64,000 bases of DNA. Source: Marsupella aquatica. Lineage: Eukaryota > Marchantiophyta. Made by a program: the position numbers and the translations under genes. Shown one piece after another: positions 48,601 to 59,660 of the stretch. Every line of letters starts with the position of its first letter. Position 1 is the first letter of the stretch. The stretch lies in assembly GCA_973895155.1 (NCBI GenBank), contig OZ316895.1, positions 21,700,001 to 21,764,000 of the forward strand, read 5' to 3'. The notes beneath the pieces were generated by a model, which searched no databases, was not told where the DNA came from, and saw nothing but the letters and a program-made list of their open reading frames with translations.

Positions 48601-50883
48601 ATATGCAGAGGCTTGTCAAACAACTACCACAACATTGTTTGCTAGAATTGAGAATGATGTGGAAGGGGGCACATCTACAGAGGCCTCAGGATCATTCATT
48701 TTAACAGGAAAGAGGGTCGATAAATATCCCGGAGAAATACAGGGTTTGAGTATGGACAAGAAGCCAGAGATTTCAACTCAAGAAATTGCCAATAACTTCG
48801 GTTCAGACAACCCAAGAGAATCAAGTATGCCATCCTCCATCCACTTACTAATTGTATTAGATCTTAGATCACAGTACGACCACAAGTGCTCATCATTAAG
48901 CTGAATCCACATGACATAGAGCGACGTGGTTTTGTTACGAGGACTACTAGAGTTTAAAATTGATTCTTTGAAGTTTAGAAACTTGTATGAACGGAGTGCT
49001 GGATGACAATAGCCCGTGGCTGGTGGCATTGCCAGCGTCCCAGAGGTCCTAGAAATATGTGCAATTCTGTCTTGAGCTTTGCATTAGTGCAGCTATCAAT
49101 TCCCTCCTCAAGAGACATGAGGGAAACGGGCAGGGAAACTGCATTAATATACGTATGTCACACGATTAAATTAGCAAAAAAATACTTTAGGCTCGGAGGT
49201 AAAAATGAAAATCAAGAATGGAATCTTCTCGTCTCTTATACTCGGTAATAATCACATCTCCGAATAAACATGGATAATAGATTATTCTCTCCATTCATGG
49301 CTGTGGGAATACCTGAGGAGAAACATATCAAAGTTGAAATCTCAGGCGACTGGAGTGAGTGCACAATAATTTTCGCTTCATCTTCATTCTACGGGGCCAG
49401 GTTCGAAAATCCATTGCACACCCTAATCACTTTTGTCCCTGTTCAGGTAGTGCAATTGACGACGGAAGGCGCAGGCACGTAGCAACATGGGAGTCTTTCC
49501 AAGCGGCAATAAACAGCAAACGCCAGGAGAGGTTTTGTGTAAGCACGCAGTGGATCTCCCATCTAAATGGGCATGAGAAGGAGGCATTGGTTCAATCTTT
49601 AACGGAAGCTAAGTACGTGCAGATTTCTCAGTCAAGCGAAACAACTTGGTATGTGAGGTTCCGAGGTGAGGTGCGGAACCTTCCTCGTCCTGCAGGCGAT
49701 GATGATGCATCAAGATCGTCCAATAAAAATAACAGTACCAGTGGTAATGTCGAAAAGCTTGGAATATGGAACTTATTTGGATGGCTGAGACCTAAGAGGA
49801 ACATGAATGATGAGGATAATCTAAGGGGTTCGTCTGATGCGGCAAACAGAGTGGAAACAAGTAAGTTGGACGTCCCACGAAGTTGGTATTGGCAAGTGAT
49901 TGCGATGTACGTTGCTATAATAGTGGTCATATGGCTGTCTTATGACCTTGAACACTATGGCATTTATCGTTTGCAGGCCAAATCCAAGATGGCAAAAGTT
50001 CTGTGTGTCATCCTCAACTTTTGACAGTGACGTGCTCATCGTCTTCTGAACCGTCAACAGTACTGCCATTGAACGGGAATGTGAGTGAAGATTTCAGTAG
50101 ATTTCGATTTGGTGACTCAACTGTCACAATCCCTCGAATGGGTCCCTCCCAGAATATTTCAACCTCTATGGAGAAATCCTTCTCAATAACGAAGATTGAG
50201 TTCGTTGATGGACGAAGTAGGGAGGCCTCCATGGATCTGAAGGCAATTGCAACAACCTCACTGAGTTGCTGCGTTAAAATGGACCGTCACCTCCAGAAGG
50301 TGCATTTTAAATTTTCTAAAATATCTGGAGAAGTCAGGAACGTAGAACCAGAAGAAGAGTGGTGCAATGCTATCGTTGTGAGCTCTGTATACACAAGTGT
50401 GTTCGGTTGTAGTAAGAGGAGAACCAATCCATATAACATGGAACCAATCGATCTTTTTCTCGACGATGAATACTGTCGTAGTGGAGGACGGAGAGTGTCT
50501 GAAGGGGATCCCTCTACAGGTGATCTTGTGTGGATCGAGAATGCAGAAAGAACTCCTGACAGCTGTGAGCCTGGATCAACGACCATAGTGTTGCAAAGAG
50601 AGATTGAAAGAAGACGCCTAGAGGACTCACGGAGACCCGTTCAGGGAGCTTATCCTCTTCTCTTCCAAAACGTATTCCTGTGAAATTCGAGGGGGAAGTT
50701 AGTTTAGCCCATTACCGTCACACAGATTCATTCTTACAATTTCGTGTTAGATATCAACTGCAAGTGTCTTACTTCAAACCCTCTCGAGCCATTTTAGAAG
50801 AAGGCCCAGTTTGGTATGCCATCAACACCACTAAACTCATCGATTTTGGCCCCTGTTTGACATTTACAACCGAGAGTTTTTAG
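45677..50883 (+). pseudogene. SERAC1-like hydrolase fused to a two-module and novel C-terminal region; two frameshifts
   Basis: Exons read as 45677..45775, 46004..46870, 47109..47269, 47717..48824, 49447..49860 and 49977..50883. All junction phases match the paralogue where comparable. Exon 2 encodes the hydrolase: VFFHGLSLDG and VFVGHSVGCVVMKEL with the Ser intact (about residue 142). After KELCIRHEC comes an in-frame insertion of about 65 residues rich in EYS/REY and GVDIRGNI units. Exon 3 is one base short near 47174: the His motif NADHFDVCRPES is only in frame after restoring one base, and unrestored translation stops early in the 47717 exon. That exon then encodes a 24-residue tandem acidic repeat (GTGGH..SDDGS), a basic patch SIKRRKLS and module A. 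Exon 5 encodes module B, and exon 6 the C-terminal domain with a second one-base deletion near 50670 causing a TGA. The lesions could be real decay or assembly errors; the 47753 ATG could start a separate protein. Confidence 0.72.
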
Positions 50884-51551
50884 GGTTTAGGTTGCACCAC
50901 TCTTCTTCTGGTGCAACCTAAACCCCTCAACCCGATTACTGTGGGTGATGAATTAGTGTTACTGGGGAATTAATGTAAGTCTACAAAACTAGTTGAGGAT
51001 ACTTATTTCTGTTTGCAATGAAGAAATGTTTTGGAATCAATTGTGGTAAAAAGACGAAGTCTGCTTTCCGACATTGATTTCTCTGGAAAATTGCAGGTCA
51101 TTTGCCATCCTACCATTACTTTCCATGATGAGAAAGGTATGGATGAATTAACAATTGTACTTTTATGTGGTACTGTCTTCGTCCTCTTGTGATTGTCCTC
51201 CTGCCATCGAGCGGGTGGATCTACAGTACCTACCCCTCTCTTGAACGAAAGTGAGAAGCAAAGTCAGTTGGGCAACCTCGATGGAATGTCGACTGAAATT
51301 CCAGTGCTATTTTCATGAGTTTCTCCAATGTAAAAATAATAGTACCAGTGGTAATGTTTCCTACTTGTTTTACCATTTCTGTAAAGTTCCTAACAACCCT
51401 AAGAAGATATATATGATCAATTGCTCGTTACCATATCTGGCTATGACCATGTAAAGACCTCCCATATGCCTCTTGGCATACAAGGTAGACGGAATGTCAA
51501 CTAGATAACAGTTCATAGCAGAACCACACACTCTTAACATATACATTTGAC

Positions 51552-51710
51552 GAGAGATATACTGGATGGACTCCCAAAATGAAAAGAGTCACTTGATGGA
51601 CCCCATTAGTGATCCAGACCATTGATAAACCTTAAATCAACGTACCCAAAATCTCATGGGGTCCATCAACTAACACCTTTCATTTTGGGGGTCCATCACG
51701 TATATCTCTC
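51552..51710. mobile_element. Foldback-type MITE candidate
   Basis: The whole 159-bp segment is close to an inverted repeat. The left arm is GAGAGATATAC..GATGGAC.CCCAAAATGAAA followed by TTGATGGACCCCAT; the right arm is its complement over about 60 bp with a few mismatches. No clear target duplication was found. Confidence 0.55.
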
Positions 51711-52797
51711 CAAGAGCTTTTCCAGCAGTATAGGGGTCAATGACCTCTACACCTAAAATGTAGCCCATCATTTGGAGGCCTAGAAACTAGAAAAGCCCTA
51801 ATATTGAATTTGGTCACCCATTCCCCCCCCCCCCCTCCTTTCTTTGACTTCCATCCTCCAAAATGATGTGTTATCATGCCTAGGTTCAAAATCTCAAGCA
51901 TATTCATGGTCTTGTGACATGTGATAGAATCTTTGAGGTAGATGTTAATAGGTCAGGATAGAGGTCTCTCTCCTGGCTGCCATTTGTATCAGACATGGAG
52001 GTGAGGGGCTGTGAAAATGGAGGTTGACTGCCACTTATTTAGGGATAGGGGCCACCCTTGGGAAGCCATCCCGACAAAATCGACCACTATATGCTCTTTT
52101 TAGAAGTTACAGGTGCATTTGACCCCCTCAGCTCAAGACGCTCTACATGAAGTGGGTCAAGCCAAGGGGCTCCTCCAACTGAACCATGAGTAGTGTGGAG
52201 CACTCACAGGAGGATCAAGACATGAGAATGTGCTTGTCTTTGGCCAAGTCAGAGCATTGAAGTCCCCTAACAAGATTTACTTTGAATTGAAGGCTAGCGT
52301 GGCCCCAAGGTGCAGAGAACAGCTAAGACCGTCGATCTTATCGATGACCCTTGGTGAAGCACCATCTTCCACTAAAGTAGAAAGCAAGGAAAAGAATTTT
52401 TGTCTATTTATTTCAAGCAATGGAGCTAGCGAATAAATGACGGTGGGGGTGGGGATCCATCAAGAAAGTAATCCTATCCCTTTGATTTTTATTTTTTTGC
52501 CTTGAATACCAAAATCAGATCCATCCAAAGTAGGATGGAAGATCAACGCCAGAGCATGCATCTCTGTAGGGTAATCCACAAGGGGGGTCATACCCAGTAC
52601 AAGGCGCGAGAGAGGGTTGGACCAGAGCCCCAAAGCGGACCAGCCCAGGGGTTGAGAAGAAACCAAGACTCCCACTAGTACACCCCACCCTCACACACAC
52701 ACTCACCCTTCACAACCCTTGCATGTGAAAGGGGGAAGGGAAAGGGGGATTGAATCTAGGACCTCTGGGTTCTAGACTCATCCTCTGGCCAACTGAC

Positions 52798-53037
52798 CAC
52801 TTCCAGTTGGTTCTCTCTTTCATTTCTTACCACTGCCACTTCCAGTTGGTTCTCTCTTTCATTTTTGACCACTGCCATTTGGTTATCTCTTTGATTTTTC
52901 CTGCTGTGGAGTGGAGTGTGGATCCAGGAGCAAGCGACACTTTTGTGCAATATGTCTTAGTGTCTTTGATTTTTCCTGCTGTGGAGTGGAGTGTGGATTC
53001 AGGAGCAAGCGACACTTTTGTGCAATATGTCTTACTG
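52798..53037. repeat. Tandem duplications (about 45-bp and 75-bp units)
   Basis: CACTTCCAGTTGGTTCTCTC is repeated at 45-bp spacing from 52798, then a 75-bp unit starting TCTTTGATTTTTCCTGCTGT occurs at 52888 and 52963. Because 75 is a multiple of three, several frames stay open across it. Confidence 0.85.
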
Positions 53038-53967
53038 GCTTTACCAAAAGATTGTGTCTCTCTATCGAAGGATTCTTTGACGACAATCAAGCAGAGTTGT
53101 ACACAATCATGGTTGTACCGCACTGTTCTACATTCTGTAGAGAAAATTATTGGTGTTGCGAGTTGTTTTCTGTGCCTTGAACGTGGGCCATCGCTGCAAA
53201 TTCTACTACTACCGGAGCTTCTACAGGGGCCCAAAGATCCCGGCCCATTAACGAGATTCCGCAAGGGCCCAGAGTCCCACACCATTGAAGATTACTGTAT
53301 AATACTGTAGATTTCTGTTGCCAACAATCTTTGCTTTTCTGTATCTTCGTTGGAAAGCGATGCATCTGATTGAGTGGCCGTCATTCTAGGGGTTGACGCT
53401 ACTCGTAGTTACTGTACCGTTTGACGAAGTTTGAGTGAGGCCAAGTCGAATGAAGATGCAAACGAGTGACCCTAAACCCTGATGATCCACAAGAGTCTCA
53501 CAATTGGCCATCTCGCGGTACATGTCACCTACGATTGTCATTGCACTAAGGACAGATCAAGAGATCATCGAAGCGGTGACCAATGTCGAGAGATCATCTT
53601 CCATTTTAGTCTTGCAGCTCTTCTTCCGTGTTTTCTTTTGTGTTTTGAGTGAGCCTAAACTGTGCGCTGAACTTCCACATTGCTTGTGTAATCGAGAAAA
53701 GTGGTTTCATGTTCTGAATAAGGTACGCTACGGCCTGGGGATCCTCCATCTGCAGGCGACTTTGGAAGTGATCCTCCACAGCCACGTTACGAGTTGGGCT
53801 TGAGGCAATTGGATCGAGGCAGCTCCTGGCCGGGTAGAGGCACATCGGACACAGAAGAACATCTCAGATGACTCGCGGAGCAGCATTGGGGTGACCGGAT
53901 TGATAGAGCTCAACAAGTCTAGATTTCTGGGTCCGGAAAGGTCGATCGCTTTGGGCAGAAGCGATTC

Positions 53968-56900
53968 ATGGGTAATTGCCTCTACAAGGACATCGGAGCA
54001 GCAATCGGCAGAGACGCTTCCCAAGCCCTGATTCTGGTCGTCGGCAACGATGCAGAATGCAAGTCTCGTGTCGCATGGGACCTCGCAGAGGCTCGTGGTG
54101 CGACAGAAATGCACCTCAACAAGGCCGGGGTTCTGTTATTCGCGAGAAAACATTCCCCCGCAGAGCCTGTAGTGATGGACACTGCTCCTTTGAAGACCGT
54201 CCCGGGTTTGTCCCGGTTGGACACTGCGAGGGTCTGGATCTCACAGAATTCTCTGAGACAGCTTTCGGGACAGGTTGTGTTTGTTGTGTGCGTCATATCG
54301 TCCACCGATGCCAAAGATGAGATCTACAGGGACCCAAATTTCAGGCACAACCAATTCAGCTGGTTGCACGTGTTGGCGTATGTTTTTGAAAAGAACAGAA
54401 AGGAGATCCTGATCCTGGTGAAGTCCGAGGACAGCACTGACAACCCGTTTAAGCAGAGATTCATGCAGGTCCTGAAAAGGGATGGATTCGGATGGCACGA
54501 GAACATCATCTTCGTCAAGTCTAAGAGAACAGATCTCAATAATCCTATGGTCAAAAGGAAAGTGCATCCTAGTGTTGATAGAGACAATGTCGATCACGAG
54601 AAATCAATTGAAAAAGGGATCGAGTCGATGTCCCCTTTCCGGTTGCCAATGGTGGCACTGGATGGTGCCGACCAGTTTGGGCCATGGGGCCCTGAGAACG
54701 TGATCCTTTTCGGGATGTCAGGCAGTGGAAAGTCCACCCTGGCCAAGATGCTCACGACAGGGAGGCTGGACGGAGTCGATTCTCTCTCCACAAAATTTTC
54801 CACGAGCTCAGGTCTGAGGGGAGAAACGAAGAAGGTCATTGTAGGGCAGGGGAGAGGTTGGCGAGTTGTCGACACTCCGGGGGTCGGAGAGTCGAACGAG
54901 GATGCAAAGAGCGGCGTATCAACAGACAGAGCAGGAAAATTGATCAGAGATTACGTGACGTTGGTCCAAGGAGTTTTCAGCCACTTCATCTTCGTCATGA
55001 AGATGGGTCGGGTGAGCGAGACCGATACGGCATTGTGGAGAATCTTCAACAAAATGTTCCACGAAGATGGGGTCAGAAACCACAAGACTGTTGTGATTAC
55101 CGGTGCGGATCAAAGCTGGGTGGACTGCAACATCAGTCATTTGAAGAATTGTTTTGAAGGCTGTCACAGCTTTTTGCCTGCAGAATTCCCTTCAATGGAG
55201 CCGGATGTGGATTGTGACGAGGAAGCGGAGAGAGAGCTCCAAGAAGAGCTTCAGAACACGAGACTGCAGTCCTTGAAGGCGCTCGAGGAAGATCTCGCCA
55301 GCCTCTGTCGACCGGATGCGTCTTGCAGATTGGGGATGTGGTCGCTTGGTACTCAGCGAAGCTTGATAGCTCGTGGTGAGGAGGAATCCAGCTCAATAGG
55401 AACTCATTATTGCCAGAATTCTGCTTTCGGATGGTTAGCCGTGAAACCACAGCCATCAGACTACGAAACATTCAGGACTATCAACAGAATCAATTCTTTC
55501 ATTTCCCCAACCTTTCTGCCTGGGCAGAAATTAGACCTCAAGTCTTTTACTTCCCCAAGCTTTTTGCCTGGGCGCAAATTAGACCTTTCACAGAGTGAAG
55601 GTATCAAAAAGATAAAGGGGACAGCTGACAAATACATGATAAGGGACGGGACTCCAGAGACTAAGCTGCTAACGTGTTTTATAGGGCTCATTAAGGACAG
55701 AGACGATGACGGATACTTCGTGAGTTCAGAGTGGCTTCTCAGCCTACAAGACAACCAAAGAGAATCTTTAATGTCAGTCCTTCAAGGAGCTGGATATGCA
55801 GAGGCTTGTCAAACAAGAACCACTACATTGTTTGCTAGAATTGGGAGTGATGGGGAAGGGCCCACATCCACAGAGGCACCTGGATCATTCATTTCAACAG
55901 GGAAAAAGGTTGATAATCTTCCTAGAGATTGGCAGGGTTTCAATATGGACAAAAATGCAGAAATTTCAAACCAAGAAATTGCCAACGCCTCCGATGCAGA
56001 CAACCAGCGAGAATCAAGTAAGTCGTCCTCCATCTACTTGCGAATTGGATTATACCTTAGATCGCAATCATATTATAACATCAGCATAACTTCATCAAGT
56101 TCAATTGATCCATGAAAGGACATGGTCCAGAGGGACGTGGTTTTGTTTGTGAGGATTACTGAACTTTAACATTGATTCTTTGCAGTTTAGAAATTTGCAT
56201 GTTCTGAATCCAAATTGAAGCTTAGAAATCTTCATGGTTTGAATCTGAATCGAGTGCTGGATGGAAACGCCTTGAGGTTTGTGGCATTGCCAGTATCCCA
56301 GAAATATGCGCAATACCATCTTTAACTCAGCAGTCTAGCTATAACGTCTCAGAAATAGACAAGAGAGAAATTGGACGAATGATGCGAAAATATCGTATTA
56401 ACAGAAAAGTTCTTAGGCTTAAAAGTACAAATGAAAAATCAGGAGTAGAAACGTCTAGTCTTTTATTCTCTCTCATTAATAATCACATATCTAAACATGG
56501 ATGATAGATTATTTCCCCCCTTCATAGGATGGCTATCATGGGATGCTTTGGGTCAAATATAATTAACAAAACGGCTGTAGAGAAACGGCCAGAATCTCTG
56601 TGATCCAACATAAGGAGTTGGTTGGGGCCCCTGTTCAGGTAGTGCAACTGACGACAGAAGGCGAAGGCAAGTAGCAACGTGGGAGTCTTTCCAAGCGGCA
56701 ATAAAGAGCAAATGCCATCAGAGGTTTTGTGTAAGTACGCAGTGGCTCTACGATCTAAACCAGCATGAGAAGGAGGCATTGGTCCAATCTTTAAGTGAAG
56801 CTAAGTACGTGCAGATTTCCCAGACAAGAAACACAACTTGGTACGTAAGGTTCCAAGTGGGAAACCTTCCTGGTTCTGCAGGCGATGGTGATTCATCAAG

Positions 56901-58059
56901 CTCGTCCAATAAAAATAATAGTCCCAGTGGTAATGTCAAAAATCTTGGAAGATGGAACTCATTTGGATGGCTGAGACCTAAGAAGAGCGTGAATGGTGAG
57001 GATAATGCAAAGGGTTCGTCTGGTGCGGAAAACGGAGTGGAAACAAGTAAGTGGCACATCCCACAAAATTGTTAGTGGCACAGTGATTGTAATGTACGTA
57101 GCTACAAGAGTGGTGATACAGCGTTCTAATGACCTTGAACACTATGGCATCTGTCGTTTGCAGGCAAAATCCAAGATGGCAAAATTTCTGTGTGTCATCC
57201 TCAACGTTTGACAGTGACGTGTTCATCGTCTTCGGAACGTTCAACTGTACCCCAATTAAACGGGGATTTGAGTGAATATTTCAGTAGAAATCGATTTGGT
57301 GACTCGATTGTCACAATCCCTCGAATTGGTCCGTCCCACAATATTTCAACCTCTATGGAGAAACCGTTCCCAATAACGAAGATTGAGTTCGTTGATGGCA
57401 GAAGTAGGGAGGCGTCCATGGATCTGAAGGCCATTGCAACAACCTCAATGAGTTGTTGCGTTAAATTGGACAGTCATCTGGTGCATGTTAAATTTTCTAA
57501 AATATCTGGAGAAGCCAAGAATGTACAACCAGAAGAAGAGTGGTGCAATGCTGTTGTTGTGAGCGCTGTATACACGACTGTGTTCGGCTGTAGCAAGAGG
57601 ACAACCGATACAGGTTCTAGCATAGAACAAATTGATCTTTCTCTGGACGATGAATACTGTCGTAGTGGAGGACGGATAGTGTCTGAAGGGGATCCCTCTA
57701 CAGGTGATCTTGTGTGGATGGAGCATTCAGAGAGAACTCCTGACCGATGTGAGCCTGGATCAACGACCTTAGTGTTGCGAAGAGAGGTTGAAAGAAGACG
57801 CCTAGAGGACTCAAAGAAAGTTCTTCAGGGAGCTTATCCTCTTCACTTTCAAAGGCCTAGTCCTGTGATATTCAATGGTGAAGCTAATTTAACCCATCAG
57901 GGTCACCCAGATTCATATTTACAATTTATAATTAGATACCAACTCCAAGTTTCATACTTCGAACCTTCTAGAGCCATTTTAGAAGAAGGACTAGTTTGGT
58001 ATGCCATCAACAAAACTAAGCTCATCGATTTTGGCTGCTCTTTGACAATTACAACCTAG
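53968..58059 (+). CDS. AIG1/GIMAP-like GTPase fused to the shared two-module and novel C-terminal region
   Basis: Exons 53968..56017, 56639..57046 and 57164..58059 (GT-AG, phase 1 at both junctions) give 1117 aa. Residues about 18-205 look like a degenerate GTPase-like fold: a strand ALILVVGNDAECKS where a P-loop would be, but no GKS/T. Residues about 240-420 form an AIG1-type G domain: P-loop GMSGSGKST at 249-257, DTPGVGES from 302, and VVITGADQS in the position of the guanine-specificity motif. A duplicated SP(T/S)FLPG.KLDL motif sits at about 512-540. Module A is at about 567-625, module B at about 695-745, and the unrecognised C-terminal domain at 820-1117 (EFVDGRSREASMDLKAIATT; CEPGSTTLVLRREVERRRL). 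The N-terminus MGNCLYK could be acylated, but position 6 is Tyr, which is not ideal. The first Met follows an in-frame stop, but an upstream exon is possible. Unlike its neighbour, this copy is intact. Confidence 0.82.
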
Positions 58060-59224
58060 GTGCACCCCTCAACCTTCCTTGTGGGTTGTGGGTGAAGAAT
58101 TAGCGTTACTGCAGAATCACTGTAAGCTTACTAAGTCAGATTGACAACAGTTATTCCTGTATACTAGGCCTCCGTGGGGAAGGAACCTTGACAGGCATCT
58201 CTTTGCCTGTGTGGGATTAGGGTGGCTCTACAAGACCTTGGAGGTGGTGAAAAAGGAGGGAACAAATAGTACCCTCAAATATATTGCAATGATTGTAGTG
58301 TTACCAAAGCAAACATCAAGGCCATTTTACATCCTAAAGGTAGGGTCCAGGGGCTAAAGGAGAGTTGGGATTCATTTAATGGCCCCAATGTCTGCTGAAG
58401 CCAAGTGCAGCAGATGGTGCTAGAACTATTTGCTGGAAGACAAAGTAGGGACCCACTACACCTACAAGTGACAAAAGTTCATTAGTTATGGCCCTTTTAG
58501 TGTTGAAAAGAGAAGATGTGATGAGGGGCATGTGGGTCCACTTTTAATATAAAAGACTCAAAATATGAATGGACCACGCTGCCAGGATGAAGAGACCCAG
58601 AGACCCCAAAGAGAGGTGGTCTAAATCTGGGACAAAAATGTGCTCCAAGTAAGCAAAAATTGGGCCCCGCTTCACTCCATATAGGATTGGCAACAGTTTA
58701 GGTTCAAAGTACCCCCAGCGTTTTGTAAAAGGAACAACAGCAGTTTTCCCACAATGGATGGCCTTGATCACACCTTGGAGACAAGAAAAAAGTGGAAACT
58801 GTCACCAACATCTTGTAAAGCCACTCTTAAAAAGCGTTTTTGCATTTTGCAAAAAAGCTATGATAAAGGTAGACAAAGTCTGCTTTCCTACTTACTCTGG
58901 AAAAAATTGCAATTCATTTGCAATACAACCATTTTTGTTCATGATCAGTTTGTGGCACACTTTTATGTGGTTCTATCTTAGTTTGTCCTCTGGTGGTCAA
59001 CTGCTCTTTGCTGTCTGCAAGATCAACTTCCCAAAGAAAGTGTGGATCTACCTACCCCTCCCCTTGAACGAAAGTGAGAAATAAAGCATTCTGGCAGTCT
59101 CGATGGGATGTGAAATGAAACTCCAGTCCTAGCCTACCTCCATTGCTGAAATTTTTGCCTATGGTAGGGAATCTGTTTGCAGCCTAGCGAACGAGCCTGA
59201 ATGCCCATCATTGAATATTAATTG
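58060..59224. other. 3' flank of the GTPase fusion gene, with an insertion relative to its paralogue
   Basis: 58060-58160 and 58860-59130 match the 3' flank of the first modular gene (50900-51310). The roughly 700 bp in between (about 58165-58860) have no counterpart there, so they were inserted here or lost there. I recognise no coding sequence or element ends in them. Confidence 0.4.
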
Positions 59225-59400
59225 AAATGATGACAAAAATCATCCTGCCTAATTCATTCTGAAATACATACATCTCATTGTTCTTTTCATTGCAAATATT
59301 GGCGGACCCTAGAGTCATGATCTAGAGGCTTCATTCTAGAAACCTCGGCCCCAACTCTAGCTTATGTTTGCGATTTATTAGGAATATAGTTGACTTCTCA
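59225..59400. repeat. Dispersed repeat family, copy C (partial)
   Basis: GCGGACCCTAGAGTCATGAT, CTAGAGGCTTCATTCTAGAA and CCCCAACTCTAGCTTATG follow the order of copies A and B. It is truncated at the left compared with them. Confidence 0.6.
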
Positions 59401-59406
59401 AAAGTG

Positions 59407-59660
59407 GTTTAGCCTTCAAAACGGAGATTTTGCAGGTTATTGTATAGTAGTTGGCTGGACACAGTATGCATCGAGTAAACAATACGAGCGATTACCAGGC
59501 TCTCGTAGTAGTTGGTGGTGGTTTAGCCTTCAAAACGGAGATTTTGCAGGTTATTGCATAGTAGTTGGGTGGACACAGTATGCATCGAGTAAACAATAGG
59601 AGAGATTACCAGGCTCTTGTAGTAGTTGGTGGGACTTATTGGTATGCATTGAGTAAACAA
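59407..59660. repeat. Tandem 114-bp repeat, third unit cut by Helitron insertion
   Basis: Two nearly identical 114-bp units begin at 59407 and 59521 (GTTTAGCCTTCAAAACGGAG). A third, shortened unit reaches TATGCATTGAGTAAACAA at 59660, where the Helitron starts. In the first two units GAGTAAACAA is followed by T, so the insertion point is A/T. Confidence 0.88.

Larger units (their letters stand above)
50884..53967. other. Interval between the two modular genes
   Basis: 51000-51310 is homologous to the 3' flank of the second gene (58860-59130), for example AAGTCTGCTTTCC and CTTGAACGAAAGTGAGAA, so the duplication reaches beyond the stop codon. A foldback element lies at 51552-51710 and a C-rich homopolymer at about 51823-51838. 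Tandem units are at 52798-53037. The final 500 bp must contain the promoter and possibly 5' exons of the GTPase gene. No other gene is supported; the 186-codon open frame at 52750-53310 is built largely from tandem repeats. Confidence 0.45.

Noticed and set aside
52750-53310. Open frame of 186 codons on the plus strand, including a VDSGAS string like a retroviral-type protease.
   Set aside because: The frame is produced by 45-bp and 75-bp tandem repeats; no retroelement polyprotein context surrounds the motif, so the match is taken as chance.
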